From: Sympetrum striolatum | Lineage: Eukaryota; Arthropoda; Insecta; Odonata; Libellulidae | DNA: 64,000 nt | Assembly: GCA_947579665.1 (NCBI GenBank) | Contig: OX388349.1 | Coordinates: 73,474,841-73,538,840 of the forward strand | Direction: 5' to 3' | Shown: positions 23,920-36,420 of the stretch, piece by piece | Layout of the letters: every line of letters begins with the position of its first letter | How positions within the stretch are numbered: the first letter of the stretch is position 1 | Position numbers and translations under genes: made by a program | Notes under the pieces: model-generated | What the model was told of the DNA's origin: nothing | Database searches by the model: none | What the model saw: the letters and a program-made list of their open reading frames with translations, nothing else

Positions 23920-24929
23920 CCGTAGAAAGGGGTGACTTCGGCCACGCGTGCACTGCTCCACAAATTGTAAATTTGTAGTACAATAAATTATGTAGTACTA
24001 AAATTTCACGAAGTAGCTATTTTTTCCTGCCCTTTAGAATTTAGATTGTCTTGGCATATAGCCAGCAAATCCGTATTGCTCCTTGCAACATTGACAGTAC
24101 ATTTGTCATTGGGATCTAAATTGAAAATCGTGCATTATCGAGACAAGTCTACGAAACCTCAGTCTGTTAACTTCTCTCAGTAACACTCAGCAAGATGGGA
24201 AACATTTGAAAACAATTGGAGACCAAACAGTGCTTCTTCGTGAAAAAGAGAATAAATAAGTGGAAGTGCTGTTAATTTTTTATGAATATTCGTGATATCC
24301 AAATTTTAGTACATACAAACGTATTTGAACAGTAAAAAGTAAATGTTCAGTGCTTTGACAAAAATTCCAGAAATTGTTTTGGTTCGGAGATTCATTAGTA
24401 GAAACAAAACACTGACTCTAAGGCTTGAAAAAAAATTTAAAAGGGTTCGAGTGACAGTGAGTAGAAGTTTTCTACAAGAATTTTTCATTCTTTTTGTTTT
24501 TGGAGGAAAAAAATCAAAAAATGTAAAAAATTTATTTTTCTTTTGAAAATTTATAAATAAAGTGGAAAAACGTTGTAATGAGTCAATAACGTCTTGTCTC
24601 AGCACCTATTAAACAAAGATTAAATATAATAATAATTTAAAGATTTTAAAATATATTGATGGTCGTAATATTAGTATTATAGTTAATTTTATAGGCGATA
24701 TTTAGGAAACATATTTAGTGGGCAAAGTCACCCCATCGGTTGGGGTGCCTAAGGCCGCTATTCTTTATTTCTTAAACAAATTCCGTTGCTCAATGAAATT
24801 TTTTAGATACTATTTGTATAAATAAGAATTATCTTCATGTAATTTAAATTTTCTGAGCAAAGAGAATGTAATTGAATACAGAAATATAAAAAAAATCTAA
24901 AAAACGGCCAAAGTCACCCCATTCTACCG
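23920..24929. mobile_element. TA-flanked element with ggggtgacttt termini, 1010 bp
   Basis: The left end (23920-23943) ccgtagaaaggggtgact.. and the right end (24906-24929, complement cggtagaatggggtgact..) match at 21 of 24 positions. TA flanks both (23918-23919, 24930-24931). A subterminal copy ggcaaagtcaccccatcggt lies at 24721-24740. The centre is A/T-rich without a transposase. It is nested between the arms of the 22750/25225 inverted repeat. Confidence 0.78.
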
Positions 24930-24937
24930 TACGGTTC

Positions 24938-25225
24938 GTCGCATTTCAATGATTTACGAAGAATGTTTTTACGGCGACAAAGTTATCCTATTCTTCGGAT
25001 TTGCTAATTTTTCCGTCTTATTCAAATGTTTTGTATTCAATTCAAAAGTACCTATTGATGGATAAAACAATTACTCTTAATTCCATCTTTGGTAAATATT
25101 ACTCTTTATTACATATGTACCATATCGTGCTTTTTCACCGTTTACTCCATATAAGATTATGGTTTCAAAGGGCGAACTTCAGTGCTGCCATCTCGCGGAT
25201 GCGGACATTAAGGGAGCCAAAAAAT
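24938..25225 (-). repeat. right arm of the 300-bp inverted repeat
   Basis: Reverse complement of 22750-23062. The shared outer edge is gcggacattaagggagcc at about 25198-25215, and the inner edge is tgatttacgaagaatgtttt at about 24950. Confidence 0.8.
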
Positions 25226-25269
25226 TTCAGCAGTTTCCAGTCCTATACTTTCTAAGTTCGTGACTCTAA

Positions 25270-25690
25270 CTAACGATAGGTAACAAAGTAATCCCATCCT
25301 CTAATGTCAGAATTTAAGAAAAGGAGGCAATTTACTGAAATGCCAACATTAGCAAACTATGATCCATATATAGTAGAGACAATACGACGTCCATTTTGGA
25401 GTTTTTCGAAAAAAATATTTTAAGAAATTTCCCGGTAGGATAGAGAATCCAAAATCACGAAGGTGCCAGAAAACGCAATGTAAAAGAAAAAAATCAATTA
25501 TTATAGAATTCTTACCTAATGTGCGCTTGTTCGATGCCAGTATGATGCAAAATTCACCCATTTGAAATACATTGCGGTGATTTTAAAGATATTTTTGGAT
25601 CTCTAATGTAAAACCCTGCATGTGAATAGAGGTCATAAATACATTTCATTAATGCAATTTGTCGTTTCCCTGATGGCCATTGGCACCTTT
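25270..25690 (+). repeat. modular repeat fragment, opposite orientation
   Basis: It shares long blocks with 43660-44060: aggaggcaatttactg, aacattagcaaactatga, ttcccggtaggatagagaat, gttcgatgccag, ttgaaatacattgcggtgat and ccctgatggcca. These are the complements of the motifs in the 8-12 kb arrays. Confidence 0.75.
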
Positions 25691-25699
25691 TGCATGCCA

Positions 25700-26286
25700 A
25701 TGCAACATTTTCGCGTACGTCGCATACGAATATAATTCCTCAAAAATATATGCGAAGAATTTATAATTGTCTTTTGCATTTAGAAGTCTCCTATACAACG
25801 GCTATAAGAGAGTTCTCTGCAGAATTTAAACTTTTAATTAATGCACATTTGAAAATGAGCGTTAATCCGGGAGTTAACACAAGGCCTAAATGTAAAGTTT
25901 TCGAGCTTACTCTACATGAATATTGATCTTAACCCCATCTGAAATTCTCCTCATTTTACGGAATTCCCTAAATTTAGAGAAAACGTTTATCAGAGATGTT
26001 GAATTCATTGAAGATATACGTTGGAATAATTGGAGGAAAGAAGAGAGACGTTTAGTAAAGGGAGATGTAAGCGCATAGAATGTCTCGCATTTGAAGCGTT
26101 TTATTTGTTACTAAACTACCCATTCAGAGGTGAAATAAAGCAATTCTAGTTCCATTAACACCATTTACTACTGAAACTTCGACGGCGATGTTTGTGGGAT
26201 CATGAATTGAAATACTCATTTGTCAGTGATTAAACACTTCACTGATTTTATACCCAGATTATTAGCTCCAATAAATCTTTTATAGA
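25700..26286. other. no gene recognised
   Basis: AT-rich sequence; no supported exon or repeat. Confidence 0.4.
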
Positions 26287-27845
26287 GTAACTAGCAGAAG
26301 GGCCCGTTCATTCTCAACGGGGATGTTAAATTTCACAAATACCAGTGTAACAACCTTGATCGTAACACATGCTTCGTAATTGTTGATAAATAGCAAATAC
26401 CAGACATTCCAATCCAATATACCAAGAAATTTAAGTTACAATTAAGTCTACAAAGCTACATCAACTCAGTAACCAATCTTATTACTTTGAATGAAAAAAT
26501 TCTTCAACTGAGAAAGTATAAAAATATTTTCTACGATCACATTAGGATAAGCAGTACCATGTTTAAAGTTACATTTTCAGACAGGAAGAAGGGGCCAAAG
26601 GAATCAAAAATTAAACATAAATGACAGAAATAAATTATATATCACACTAGAAATCACAGATGAATATTCTATGCGGAAAGTAAGTGTATTACGGAGCTGA
26701 CTCGTATCTCACACGGAGCACAAATTACGCAAAAGCAATTGCAATACCAAAATTGAAACAAAGATTAAACCCCAATAACAGAAGGATAGTAAATGAATAT
26801 GAAGTGGGGTCACATATAAATGAACGAACAAATCAATTTTTTCATTATGCATGTAACAAATCTAAATTGATTTACCATTTTGGTCAGTTATACGATGTTG
26901 GAGATTTGCTACAACTTTACAACTCGCCGTTCAACTCTTTAAAGATTACATACGCTGAATTTGTGAAATCAACACGTTCTTCGCTTCATTTCGGTCAATC
27001 GCTAAATATACATCATTTCCAATAGATTAGATTTAATACTTAATTCAGAATAATATATTCAATACGTCCGCAACTTACCAGATTATTTATACGCAACAAG
27101 TTGAATTGATCGAGAGAAATCGACTTTAAGTAACCCACAACTATAAAACTCATTTATTTTACGAAAACGACAGTACACAATTTCGTTGAAGTAAATAAAA
27201 CTTGGTTGCTACAGACTCTTCAACAAAATTCGAATTTTTAAAAATTTTTGTAAAATTGTTCGAGAAAATCTTTACAGGATATTGTTAAAAACTGAGTACG
27301 TTAAAATCTCATGCATATATTTTCTTCTTTATAAAGTATATCACTTAATTTTGGCATTAATTTTAACTGGGCTTAAATTCCCAATGCACTCTTAAAGAGT
27401 AACTCATGAGATATAATCAACAATAGCTCACACCGCCAAGGGGGATGGGTTGTTTACAACATCGAAATTTTGACAAAATTTTCGAATATATTTTATCAAA
27501 ATTATCGCAATTCCGAATTTGTAAACGATATTCCACGACCAAAATAAGAATTTTTATTCTATTTTCCTTCTTTTGACGCTAGTTTTCACGTCCTTATTGT
27601 ACGACTATTTTTTCAAATTTTAATTTCCAATTGAAATTAAACCTACAAAGACAAAAATAGAAATTACGTGTATTCCTTATGCAAACTATTTTACTTGTCT
27701 GGGTTCGAACCGTGGACTTTAGCCAAATTAAAAGTACCGGGAAGACATTTAATTATGTAAAATGTTTGAACATTGTGCGACATCTAGTTTTCGAGATTAT
27801 CGGGAACATACACACATTATAAATACATACATCCATTTTTTAGAT
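26287..27845 (-). mobile_element. Helitron-like unit A
   Basis: On the minus strand the unit starts near TCTAAAAAATGGATGTATG (27845) and ends CCCGTTGAGAATGAACGGG, then CCCTTCTGCTAG before T (26287). A TC start and a 3' hairpin followed about 10 nt later by CTAG-T are the diagnostic Helitron ends. Inside are a box gggttcgaacc at about 27709 and gatgggttgtttacaac at about 27444. No Rep or helicase motif is readable, so it is non-autonomous. An open stretch at 26684-27025 shows no domain and is not called as a gene. Confidence 0.65.
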
Positions 27846-29205
27846 ATACAAGCTGAAGCGTCCGTTGATTCTCAACGTAAAGATTAGAAATATGATCAAA
27901 TATAGTAGTCGTGCTATATTAAAGAGAATCTAAATAAATCTCTCATTTCAGCCTAAATCAAAGGGACAGGTAACCGTAAAACGAAACTTCCCCGTAAAAA
28001 TCCCAATATCTTACGCTCTATTAAAATTTGTTGCCGAAATCTATTCGTTTGGTCATATGAATATGAATCTTCATATATTTTTTCTACAGAACTTATCTAA
28101 GGTTGATACAATAATTCCTCTTATTTTCGATTTATCTTTCCAAGCCAATAAACTAACAAAGAAGATATGAACGTGTGTAGTAAGATATGAACGTTATAAT
28201 AAGTCTACAAAGTCACCTCGACTACATATTCAATTAAAACTAATAATTTTCTGAAAAGCAGAAAGGTATGAAGGAAACGAAGATACAAATAACAGAAAAA
28301 ATATCACTGTGAAAACCACCTATAAATATTCTTTACGGAAAGTAAGTAAAGCATTACATGAACACTGAACACAACCATTAACACATACGCTATCATGGAA
28401 ATAGAAGTCTAAACGAAAACAACGATACAAATGTATGTTTTTTTTAACTATCCATAATACAAAATATAAATGTTTTTACCAATTCGGTGAGGTTTTGCTA
28501 CAAGTTAAAACTCGCAGCTCAAGTCCTCAAATACTTTCAAATACCGAACCAAGAGGAATCTTTATGCACTTCGGTATCTCCGTTTTCGTCAATCGCTAAA
28601 TATATATCAATGCAAATAGATAAGATTCGATACTTTATTCAAAAAACATAAAACTTACGAAGCTATTCATACGCAAATAGTGGAGTTGATTGAGAGACAC
28701 TCATTTCAAGTAACACACTTCTAGCAACATTTTCATTTCAAGGTAAATAATGACGTTGATATAAATAAAACTTGGTTACTACAGAAGCTTAATCGAAATT
28801 CGAAAAACTTTCTCAAATATTATACATTAATTTTAAGTGGGCATCAATCCTCGATGTATTCTTACGGATAAACTCATGAGCTCGGATTCAACAATCGTCT
28901 TTATCGTAAGGGGGATGGGTTGTTTACAACCTCAAAACTTCGATAAAATATTCACGTATTTTATCAAAATGTGCGCGATTTCGAATCGCAAACGATATTC
29001 CATGACAAAATTAAAAATCCTTATTCTATTTTCTTTCTTTTGATTCTTAATTCGACATCCTACGACTATTATTCCTCATTTAATTTTGTAAAAGAAATGA
29101 ACCCTGCAACGAAAAACATAACCTTTACGTGTATTTCTTATGAAAAGGTTTTCACCCGTCTGGGTTCGAACCGTGGACTTTAGGGAAATAAAAGGTAAAC
29201 TTTAC
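27846..29205 (-). mobile_element. Helitron-like unit B, in tandem with A
   Basis: It has the same orientation and block order as unit A: the terminal hairpin at 27862-27880 (tccgttgattctcaacg), tctacaaagtcac, the cggaaagtaagt block at about 28338, gatgggttgtttacaac at about 28913 and gggttcgaaccgtggac at about 29161. Its 3' terminus (CTTG instead of CTAG) joins the 5' terminus of unit A. The 5' end appears truncated near 29205. Confidence 0.62.
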
Positions 29206-29209
29206 TCTT

Positions 29210-30180
29210 AAATACATTGTGTCTGTACTCCTCATTTATGCTTGGATTACATTGATTTAGATTTCTCAAATTCTTGGAGGGAATCTATTACAACTGGTAT
29301 TGAATCCCCAGTTTACAGGATCGCGAACTAATTTCATATGTGCAGTCTGATTCCATTAAGGCCATCCTTTTTCGTTGGAATGCAGAACACTGATGACCGC
29401 GACGTTCTGAATACCAACGGAAGTTCCTTTCCCCATTCAAGCGCGGCGCCACTGTGGCGAGATCAAGGCAGAGGAAAGGCCGAGTTCATAGGCATGGATT
29501 GTGGCCCATATTTTGGTTACTTTGTGTAACTTCCGCGGTCCAAATAACATCCCTTTCATCTCAGCAAACAATGTCTTGGTACACAAAATATCATTGAAGA
29601 GCAAACACAGCAGAATGCGCTGCTTTTCGACGATTCACTTCGTGGGATGTTTCCAGGTCGAAAACATATTTCTCAATTGGGAAGGATGAAAATACAAAAT
29701 TCATATTCTGTATATCTAGGACTACCACGTAACATAAATGTTGAAAGCAAGTATTTTTGAGAATCAATGAAAAGTTGACTCAATGAAACTGGAGTATCAT
29801 TGGTTTTATAATGTTGGTATTGGTTCTATAACGTAATGAGTAATCACGTCAAATAATTGTACCAGGCTCCACCCCGAAACGAGAAAAAGAGACAAAAATG
29901 TAGATTAAATGATGTGACTATTTGTGAGACGTCAACTTAGAATTAAGTCGCGAACCTAGATTATCTAAGTAGGAAGACTTATCATGCCATGTCATAATTT
30001 TTCACTACTTGTTTAACCTTGGGTTTAAAGCGCACGCTTCCTTTGCTAAGTAAAATTTGATGTTCAAGTCCATTTAGGAAAACTGACTTTACGTTATTAT
30101 TTTAATACCATTACTTTGTGTTATTATAGTAACCATTTTCAGAATCACTTTTTCAGGCGATAATTTGACATGCGCTTATT
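29210..30180. other. no gene recognised; spacer between oppositely oriented Helitron-like units
   Basis: It includes a less AT-rich patch at 29360-29500 (agcgcggcgccactgtggcg). The short open stretch there has no recognisable domain. Confidence 0.45.
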
Positions 30181-30184
30181 ATCC

Positions 30185-31620
30185 TTACATATAATTTGCG
30201 AAGAGTCTGTCCGTCCGTCCCCCACTTAATTCCTTAAATGGTTCGACTTAGAGATTCGAAACAAACTGCATTGTGTTTCTACGATTTAGAAACCCCTAGG
30301 AAAACTGTTAAGTTGATAAAGTTAGAAAACCCAGTAGTCCATAATACGGTTCCATAAGGAATATGCGTAAATATGTTTTATCGGTTGCAGGGCTTATTTC
30401 TTTTGCAAAAGTAAATTAGAAAGAATTGTTGTAAAAAGTCGAGAGTACCACCAAATGAAGGAAAATTAAATAAAATTTCTTAAAATGGTCGCTGAATATT
30501 GATGCCGATTAGAAATTGCCAGTATTTTGATAAAATAGAAGACATTTTTGAGTTTTTTGAGGTTATAAGCAAGTCGGTCTCCAGTAACGACGAATGCGGT
30601 TGTTGAATTTTCTCATTAGAACATACCGAGAATTTAGACCCGTGCTGACGTCATGATTGTTTGTAGCAACGTATTTATTTACAGATGGTTACGCGGATTT
30701 AGCACTTTATGACGATTTAATTTCCACTTAGTTTCTCCCAAGATCTACAACTAAGTTCCTGGGCACAGATTCACATGAATCCTTATATCATACAGGCAAC
30801 AATTTATCTTTAACAGCTTCATGTAAAAAATAAACCAAGAGAAAAACAAAACATACCTTCCGCTCCCACGTTGCAAAATTATTTTGGCTATTTTTGATAG
30901 TTTTTTCACACATGAAATAGAGCAATAACTTCCGCTCATATACAGTGAAATTACGTTTCTCTTTCTTTATATATTCTCTGAATCAAGCATTCAAATACTG
31001 AAATATATCAGCAATGATCAGTTGTGTGTGGCTTCTATCTGGGTAGAAAGATGAAAGAGTTCCTTTGGGAGGGGAAGCTCTATGTGAGATATGCTTCACT
31101 TTTATACGCCCATACATTGTGATACATTGTCACCGAAAAGCTCATACGTGCATCCATACCCACTGCTGCCCGCATTTTTTAAGGTCTCTTATATGAAATT
31201 TTGACCAGACTTTTACATTTCGAGTAATAATAACCAAATCACAGAATATAATTTATAAAATAATACTCTTATTAAGTCTTAAATGGGGCACAAAAATACC
31301 TAATTTTCTTTTCTCAGGTATTATGATCGGAATTCGAAGCTTTCGCTTTGCATGGATTCCATGAGATTTCCGGGAATAACAGGGATGATATTTTTTCTTA
31401 ACGTAAATATCTGAATGAATATTGAATATACAAACATCATAAACTTCGTTCTCAATCCATTTTCCTAGATAAAAGCTTTAATGTATGCCAATATACAAAC
31501 CATAAACTCATCTACCTAAAGGCTGGGAGGGCCCTATACCCGTCCACCATCAGCTGCTAAAATCTTTGGAGAGGATAACTTCATTTATGTTTAATTATTT
31601 TCCTCGTTGAATTTCAACGG
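30185..31620 (+). mobile_element. Helitron-like unit D (plus orientation), tentative
   Basis: It begins with a gtccgtccgtccc stretch and shares aaactgcattgtgtttcta and following blocks with 31640-32000. A hairpin-like cgttgaatttcaacggg at 31604-31620 would be its 3' end, directly followed by the next unit. The middle (30660-31600) shows few shared blocks and may hold other insertions. Confidence 0.45.
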
Positions 31621-33708
31621 GCACTTTATATACATAAAAAGCAAAATCCGTCCGTCCGACCCTCTCTATCTTTGAAACTATTTTTTGCAGAGCTATGATA
31701 CTAAAACTGCATTGTATTTCTAATAGTTTGTTAGTTAGTTAGTTTGACCCTTTATTGGCGAGGCTAGGCCAATAAGCTCATAAGCTGAAAGCCCCACGAA
31801 AACTATTCTCATCTATATGAAGGATCGGGTTCGAACTAAGGACTCAATAATACGTTTCCATAAGGAAGGCACGTAAAGTTCGTTTTTGTACCTTGAAGTC
31901 TCTGTTACTTTTACAGAATTAAATTAGAAATAATTGTCCTACGAAGTCAAGAAAAGTTACAAACAAAGGTAAGTTAAATAAAGAATCTTGTTATTGCCGT
32001 AAAATACACTTTTTGAATCTAAATTGCGAGAAATATGAGAAAATAAACGAAAATTTTGTAAAATTTCGCCGTATTAAACAACCAGACCAAACAAAACAAT
32101 CACCCTGACGACCAAGGTGATTGTTGAATCCAACACATTCATTTTAATACACGGGGATTTTAAGTCCATACCAAATTAATGGTAGGAACTAATTTCAGAG
32201 TTTACGAAGAGGAGGCAATTTACTGAGATTTCAGCGAATGTAAACTATGATTTTAAACAGCAGGAACAAAATTACGGCCATTTTGGAGTTTTTCCTTATC
32301 AAACCGATTTACAAAAGGACATTTATTCATTCGTTTCCGGTGATCAAGACGACGAAGAAATATTACGTCGAGGAAGGGTAAGCTTATTGAGAAGCAGAAT
32401 TTTAACGCAAACTCGATTTTATAGCAGAGATTTCAAAGCAGTGCGTTTGTATGATTTTCACGTACTGCATAATGCTCAATGGAATCGAATTCGTAATTTT
32501 TCGAAAATTTCGCTGATTCTATACTGATTAGTATTTATTAAAAAATGGGGTATTAGTAAGTTGTGTATTAAGCCATATATGTTTAAATGTTGTATATTTA
32601 TTAAAAATTGAAATTAGGACCCATCATGCATGAAGGGGGAATTTACTTGTTAAAATATAATAAAATGTCGTATATGCACGTTTGGTTCGAAGCCTATTTT
32701 GGATAAACAAATTCAAGAATATTCATTAATTTTATATATTCGCTGCAATTTTGTTTGGGTGGCAGCGGTCGAGGGGGATTTCATTTCTAATATTATTATT
32801 ACGTTCAATCTGCAATCTGAATATTTTATCCAAATTCTGAGGTTGTAAACAACCCATTCCCTTGACGATCTAGGCGATTGTTGATTCTAGCTCATGAGTT
32901 TTTATATAAGAAGACATTGAGAATTCATGAAATATTTCAGAGAGTTTTTCGAATTTTGTTTAAGCTTCTGTAGCAACCATGTTTGATTTATATCAACATA
33001 ATTGTTTACCGTAAAATTATAAGTTCAATCGTAATTTCCGTTTCGGCTTTCATTTCCGTGATAGTGTTTGTGTTAATGATTGTGTTCAGTGTTTATGTGG
33101 TGTTTTAGTTACTTTCCGTAAAAAATATACATCGGTTGTTTTCACAGTAATATTTATTTCTATTATTTACTTATGCGTTTCCGTATTACGTTTGTGCATT
33201 TCTGAAAATTAATCCTTAAAGGTGGTGATGTTTATCCTAATTTTATCTTTGAATATGTTTTTATACTGTTTGAACGAATGCTGTCTTTATCCAAGAAATT
33301 GTTCATTTGAAAGATATGAGATTGAATATTTAGTAAAGGTGGTTTTGTAAACTTAATTACAATTTTCATTTCTTGGTTTATTGGTTTGGAAAAATAAATC
33401 GAAATATCGTTCGGAGGCTCTATTTCAATTGCAAAATCTAATTAAGATGAATCATTGTTGTCAACGTGAGATAGGTTTGATAGAAATATTATATGAAAAT
33501 GAATATTCAGGTGACCAAACTAATAGATTTCAGCGACAAATTATGAGAGCGTAAGACATTGGGATTTACACGGAAAAGTTTCGTTTACGGTAATCTGTCC
33601 CATCGAACGAAGCTAAAATGATACATGTTAGATTATCTTCTTTTAGATAAAAGGATTACTGTATTTAATTCTACTTCTATTCTCCCCGTTGAGAATCAAC
33701 GGGCGCAA
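31621..33708 (+). mobile_element. Helitron-like unit E (plus orientation)
   Basis: It starts after the hairpin at 31620 with an AT-rich segment and a tccgtccgtccg run. It contains gatcgggttcgaactaagg (about 31825) and aggttgtaaacaacccattc (32842-32861). It ends with the hairpin cccgttgagaatcaacggg (33678-33696), then cgcaacagctag before t. This is the best Helitron-type 3' end in the window. Blocks near 33060-33130 are the reverse complement of 28300-28400 in unit B. Confidence 0.68.
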
Positions 33709-33714
33709 CAGCTA

Positions 33715-34230
33715 GTTCTAAATATTTTAAGGTGATTCAAACTGTAGATAATAGTATATTCATACATAAGTATAACAATTAAAATTGCATTATCTTTTAA
33801 ATTATGTTGTAGATGCATTGCATCATGAGAGTTGAGTACATCGACGATTAGATTGATTGCATGATTATACAGGATATAACAGTATCAACATAAAAATCTT
33901 TTCAATCATTTGATCTCTTAAATGGCCAAAATATATTGACAGAACTATAATTATTATTTATGATTATTGCCCAATAAAGTAGTTTGTATTATATTTCATT
34001 GGATAAATTACAGGAATTTTTGTCACACTGCAATATTCAGAATTTTAATTAGAATTACCATAAAATGTGAGGTCATTGTTTCTTCGAGATACAGTTACGA
34101 TCACAACTTTGACAAAAGAATGTACTTCGATGTTCAGAGGAAAATTGACTTATGGTGGAAATCCCTGGTATAAACTACTTGTCGATGAGCGCACACTGAA
34201 ATTCTCTCACATGAAATACTTCAAGAAAAG
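33715..34230. other. no gene recognised
   Basis: AT-rich sequence; nothing supported. Confidence 0.45.
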
Positions 34231-34233
34231 GCT

Positions 34234-34451
34234 ATTCGCGAAATAGTGGCGAATGACGTCACGCAAGAGAGGTGGGGGGAAGTAGAGGAGATAGGAGACT
34301 TTTGAGGGGTAACCATGCTTCGAGCACAGTAACCAATTTTGGTTTGGACCACCACTTAGTGTGCACATCAGTAAGCGGCGCCTCTCCTATTTTTTTTGAG
34401 TTGGGCCTCCTGCGTAGTGGGCTATGTAGTATCCGCCATCATTTCGCGAAA
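34234..34451. mobile_element. possible MITE with ttcgcgaaat termini
   Basis: attcgcgaaatagtggcg at 34234-34251 is mirrored by cgccatcatttcgcgaaa at 34434-34451 (one gap). The unit is 218 bp, richer in GC than its surroundings, and includes a tgacgtca palindrome at about 34254. No TSD is resolved. Confidence 0.5.
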
Positions 34452-34459
34452 GGAATACA

Positions 34460-35240
34460 GAGTCGGCCAAAAATATGTTGAAACTAAGGAGGGTAAACAT
34501 AACATTATAATATTAACTTAATGATACCTAAATATACTAAGATATAATCTAGAAACATTTTAGCTCTTGCTTTTAAATTTCTAAGTTGTCGATGGCCCAG
34601 AAAGTCTGCGTGGACGGAGTTGGACGTGACGTCACCCTTCGCTGAGCAGTGATTTTGTACGGCACAAAAATATGTATTTTCACTCTCTTTAAGAGAAACC
34701 ATATTTAAACAAAAACATAAATTTCCCTCCTGTTATATAATATCCACGCTATTGTAAAATCTCAAAACTTCAGAATAAATAGGGAATCGGTAACCAGAGT
34801 AAATATTCAGTAGCAGTATTGTTAAAAATGCTTCAACACCTCAGGTCATTTCGCACATGGGGCCCCAGGGGTAATCGAAGACTAAAGAAATTCCTGCAGA
34901 AAACCAATTAAGGATTCAATAAAACCTATGTCCTCATGTAAATCATCATATAAATAAAGACTTTTTGAAGGAAAGATAAATATTATTATAATAAAATTAA
35001 TAAATATTATTATAATAAAATTAATTAACATTATTATAAAATATTCAATATATATAAAATAATACTACTTAATTCTTTAGCAGAAAATACAATAATAATA
35101 ATAATATCAAGCAAAAGTGTAGACGGTGCTGAGGGTTTTGCTGCGTACTGGTTTAATTGACTTCACATATTTGACTTCACAGGATTCGCATCGTGGTTGA
35201 AAATACTACATTTATAGCTAGCTGTATAAACCCCGCGACC
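34460..35240. repeat. AT-rich sequence with a 24-bp tandem at 34975-35035
   Basis: taaatattattataataaa recurs twice with partial further copies at about 34975-35035, a short AT minisatellite. A tgacgtca site lies near 34627. Otherwise nothing is recognised. Confidence 0.55.
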
Positions 35241-35248
35241 TACTAGTG

Positions 35249-35546
35249 CAGTGGTTCCCAATGTGTGCAATTACACCGCCCTAGGGGCGCTGTGCTAATC
35301 CAACGGGGCGCTTGATGCCAAGTTTTTTATTCACATTTGATCTTATTTCAATAAATACTCAATTTGAATGGGGTCTTGGCAGTTATTATGCATAAGATAT
35401 AATATTTTGGTAGAATTGTTCAAATTTGTAGCTTTAATTTTGCTTTATGTTTATGCTTAGGATTTGGTCTCACAGAAAATAGTTTTTACTGAGTTGGGGG
35501 AGGTAGTATGGGAATTAGGGGGCGGTATCATGTTTGGGAAACACTG
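35249..35546. mobile_element. hAT-type MITE, 298 bp
   Basis: The ends are cagtggttcccaatgtgt and, complemented, cagtgtttcccaaacatg. Both continue into an accgccc segment. The flanks tactagtg (35241-35248) and cgctagtg (35547-35554) agree at 6 of 8 positions, as expected for an aged 8-bp hAT duplication. No coding capacity. Confidence 0.82.
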
Positions 35547-35559
35547 CGCTAGTGGCATA

Positions 35560-36120
35560 TGGCAGTGGGTTTAGTAAAACTAACATTCCTAACTTATCTA
35601 ACACATTAGCTTCTCTAACAGACTGCAGACAGAACGATCAGAAGTAATTATCTGTTTCTCCAATTATTTCCTAGTAACGTTTAGTCGGTGCTTCTTCGAG
35701 ACAGAGTTCCTTCTTTTGCTGGAAGTTAAACTTCATGTACTAAAAGTTCTGAACCGATGAGTTTATCAAAATGCTTCTGTCGGCAATCAAATCTTCTCAC
35801 CATACAGCGTGTTTTATCGTTGCTCTACTCCCGATCTTGAATCCTTTCATGAAACGAGTTTCTCTGCCATATTTATCTAAATCTGAGATGAAACCTTTTT
35901 CATGTGGATTCAAAAGCGTGGTACGAAAATATTATAGAATACTTTCTTCGAAAATTCTTAACGACAACCGAAAAAATTATGAGATGAAACAGGCTGAACA
36001 ATAACAAACATTTGGGGAAATAATGTCAGTACAGTCTTATATATTATGAATCAGAGAGAATTCCATTTTATTTCTGGAAATTTCTAATATTAAATCCTAG
36101 GGAATGAAGTTCGGAAATAA
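35560..36120. other. no gene recognised
   Basis: AT-rich sequence; the open stretch at 35771-36004 has no recognisable domain. Confidence 0.4.
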
Positions 36121-36129
36121 CTTTGCAAC

Positions 36130-36420
36130 GTACGTTGAAAGATAGACAGGTAAAAAAATAATGACATGACTGGGAGCAGAATCAAAATGAGGTAGGCAGA
36201 TATTCTAACCAATAAACACCGCTTTAATACCATCTCTGTCAAAGGGATGCATCATCATAGTGGCACTGACCACCGACAGAAAACCGAAAGATGCGATTGA
36301 TACGGTAGTTTAGTGGTTAGAATGCCTGCCCAGAATATGGGAGACCTGGATTCGATACCCAGTCATGTCTATGTATGTCTCAGTATTTTTCACCTCTGTA
36401 AGGTGAAAAATTTTTGACAT
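36130..36420. mobile_element. head-to-head pair of tRNA-derived SINEs
   Basis: A minus-strand SINE head (36160-36235) faces a plus-strand head (36296-36370) across about 60 bp. Both share agtttagtggttagaat-type A boxes and the cagtcatgtc junction after the T arm. The plus-strand copy has a B box ggattcgatac and ends in a perfect 11-bp hairpin (36385-36395 with 36401-36411, loop ctgta) before a T run. Flanking duplications were not found. Confidence 0.68.

Noticed and set aside
26684..27025. 113-codon open stretch
   Set aside because: It lies inside Helitron-like unit A, and the homologous DNA in unit B has stops.
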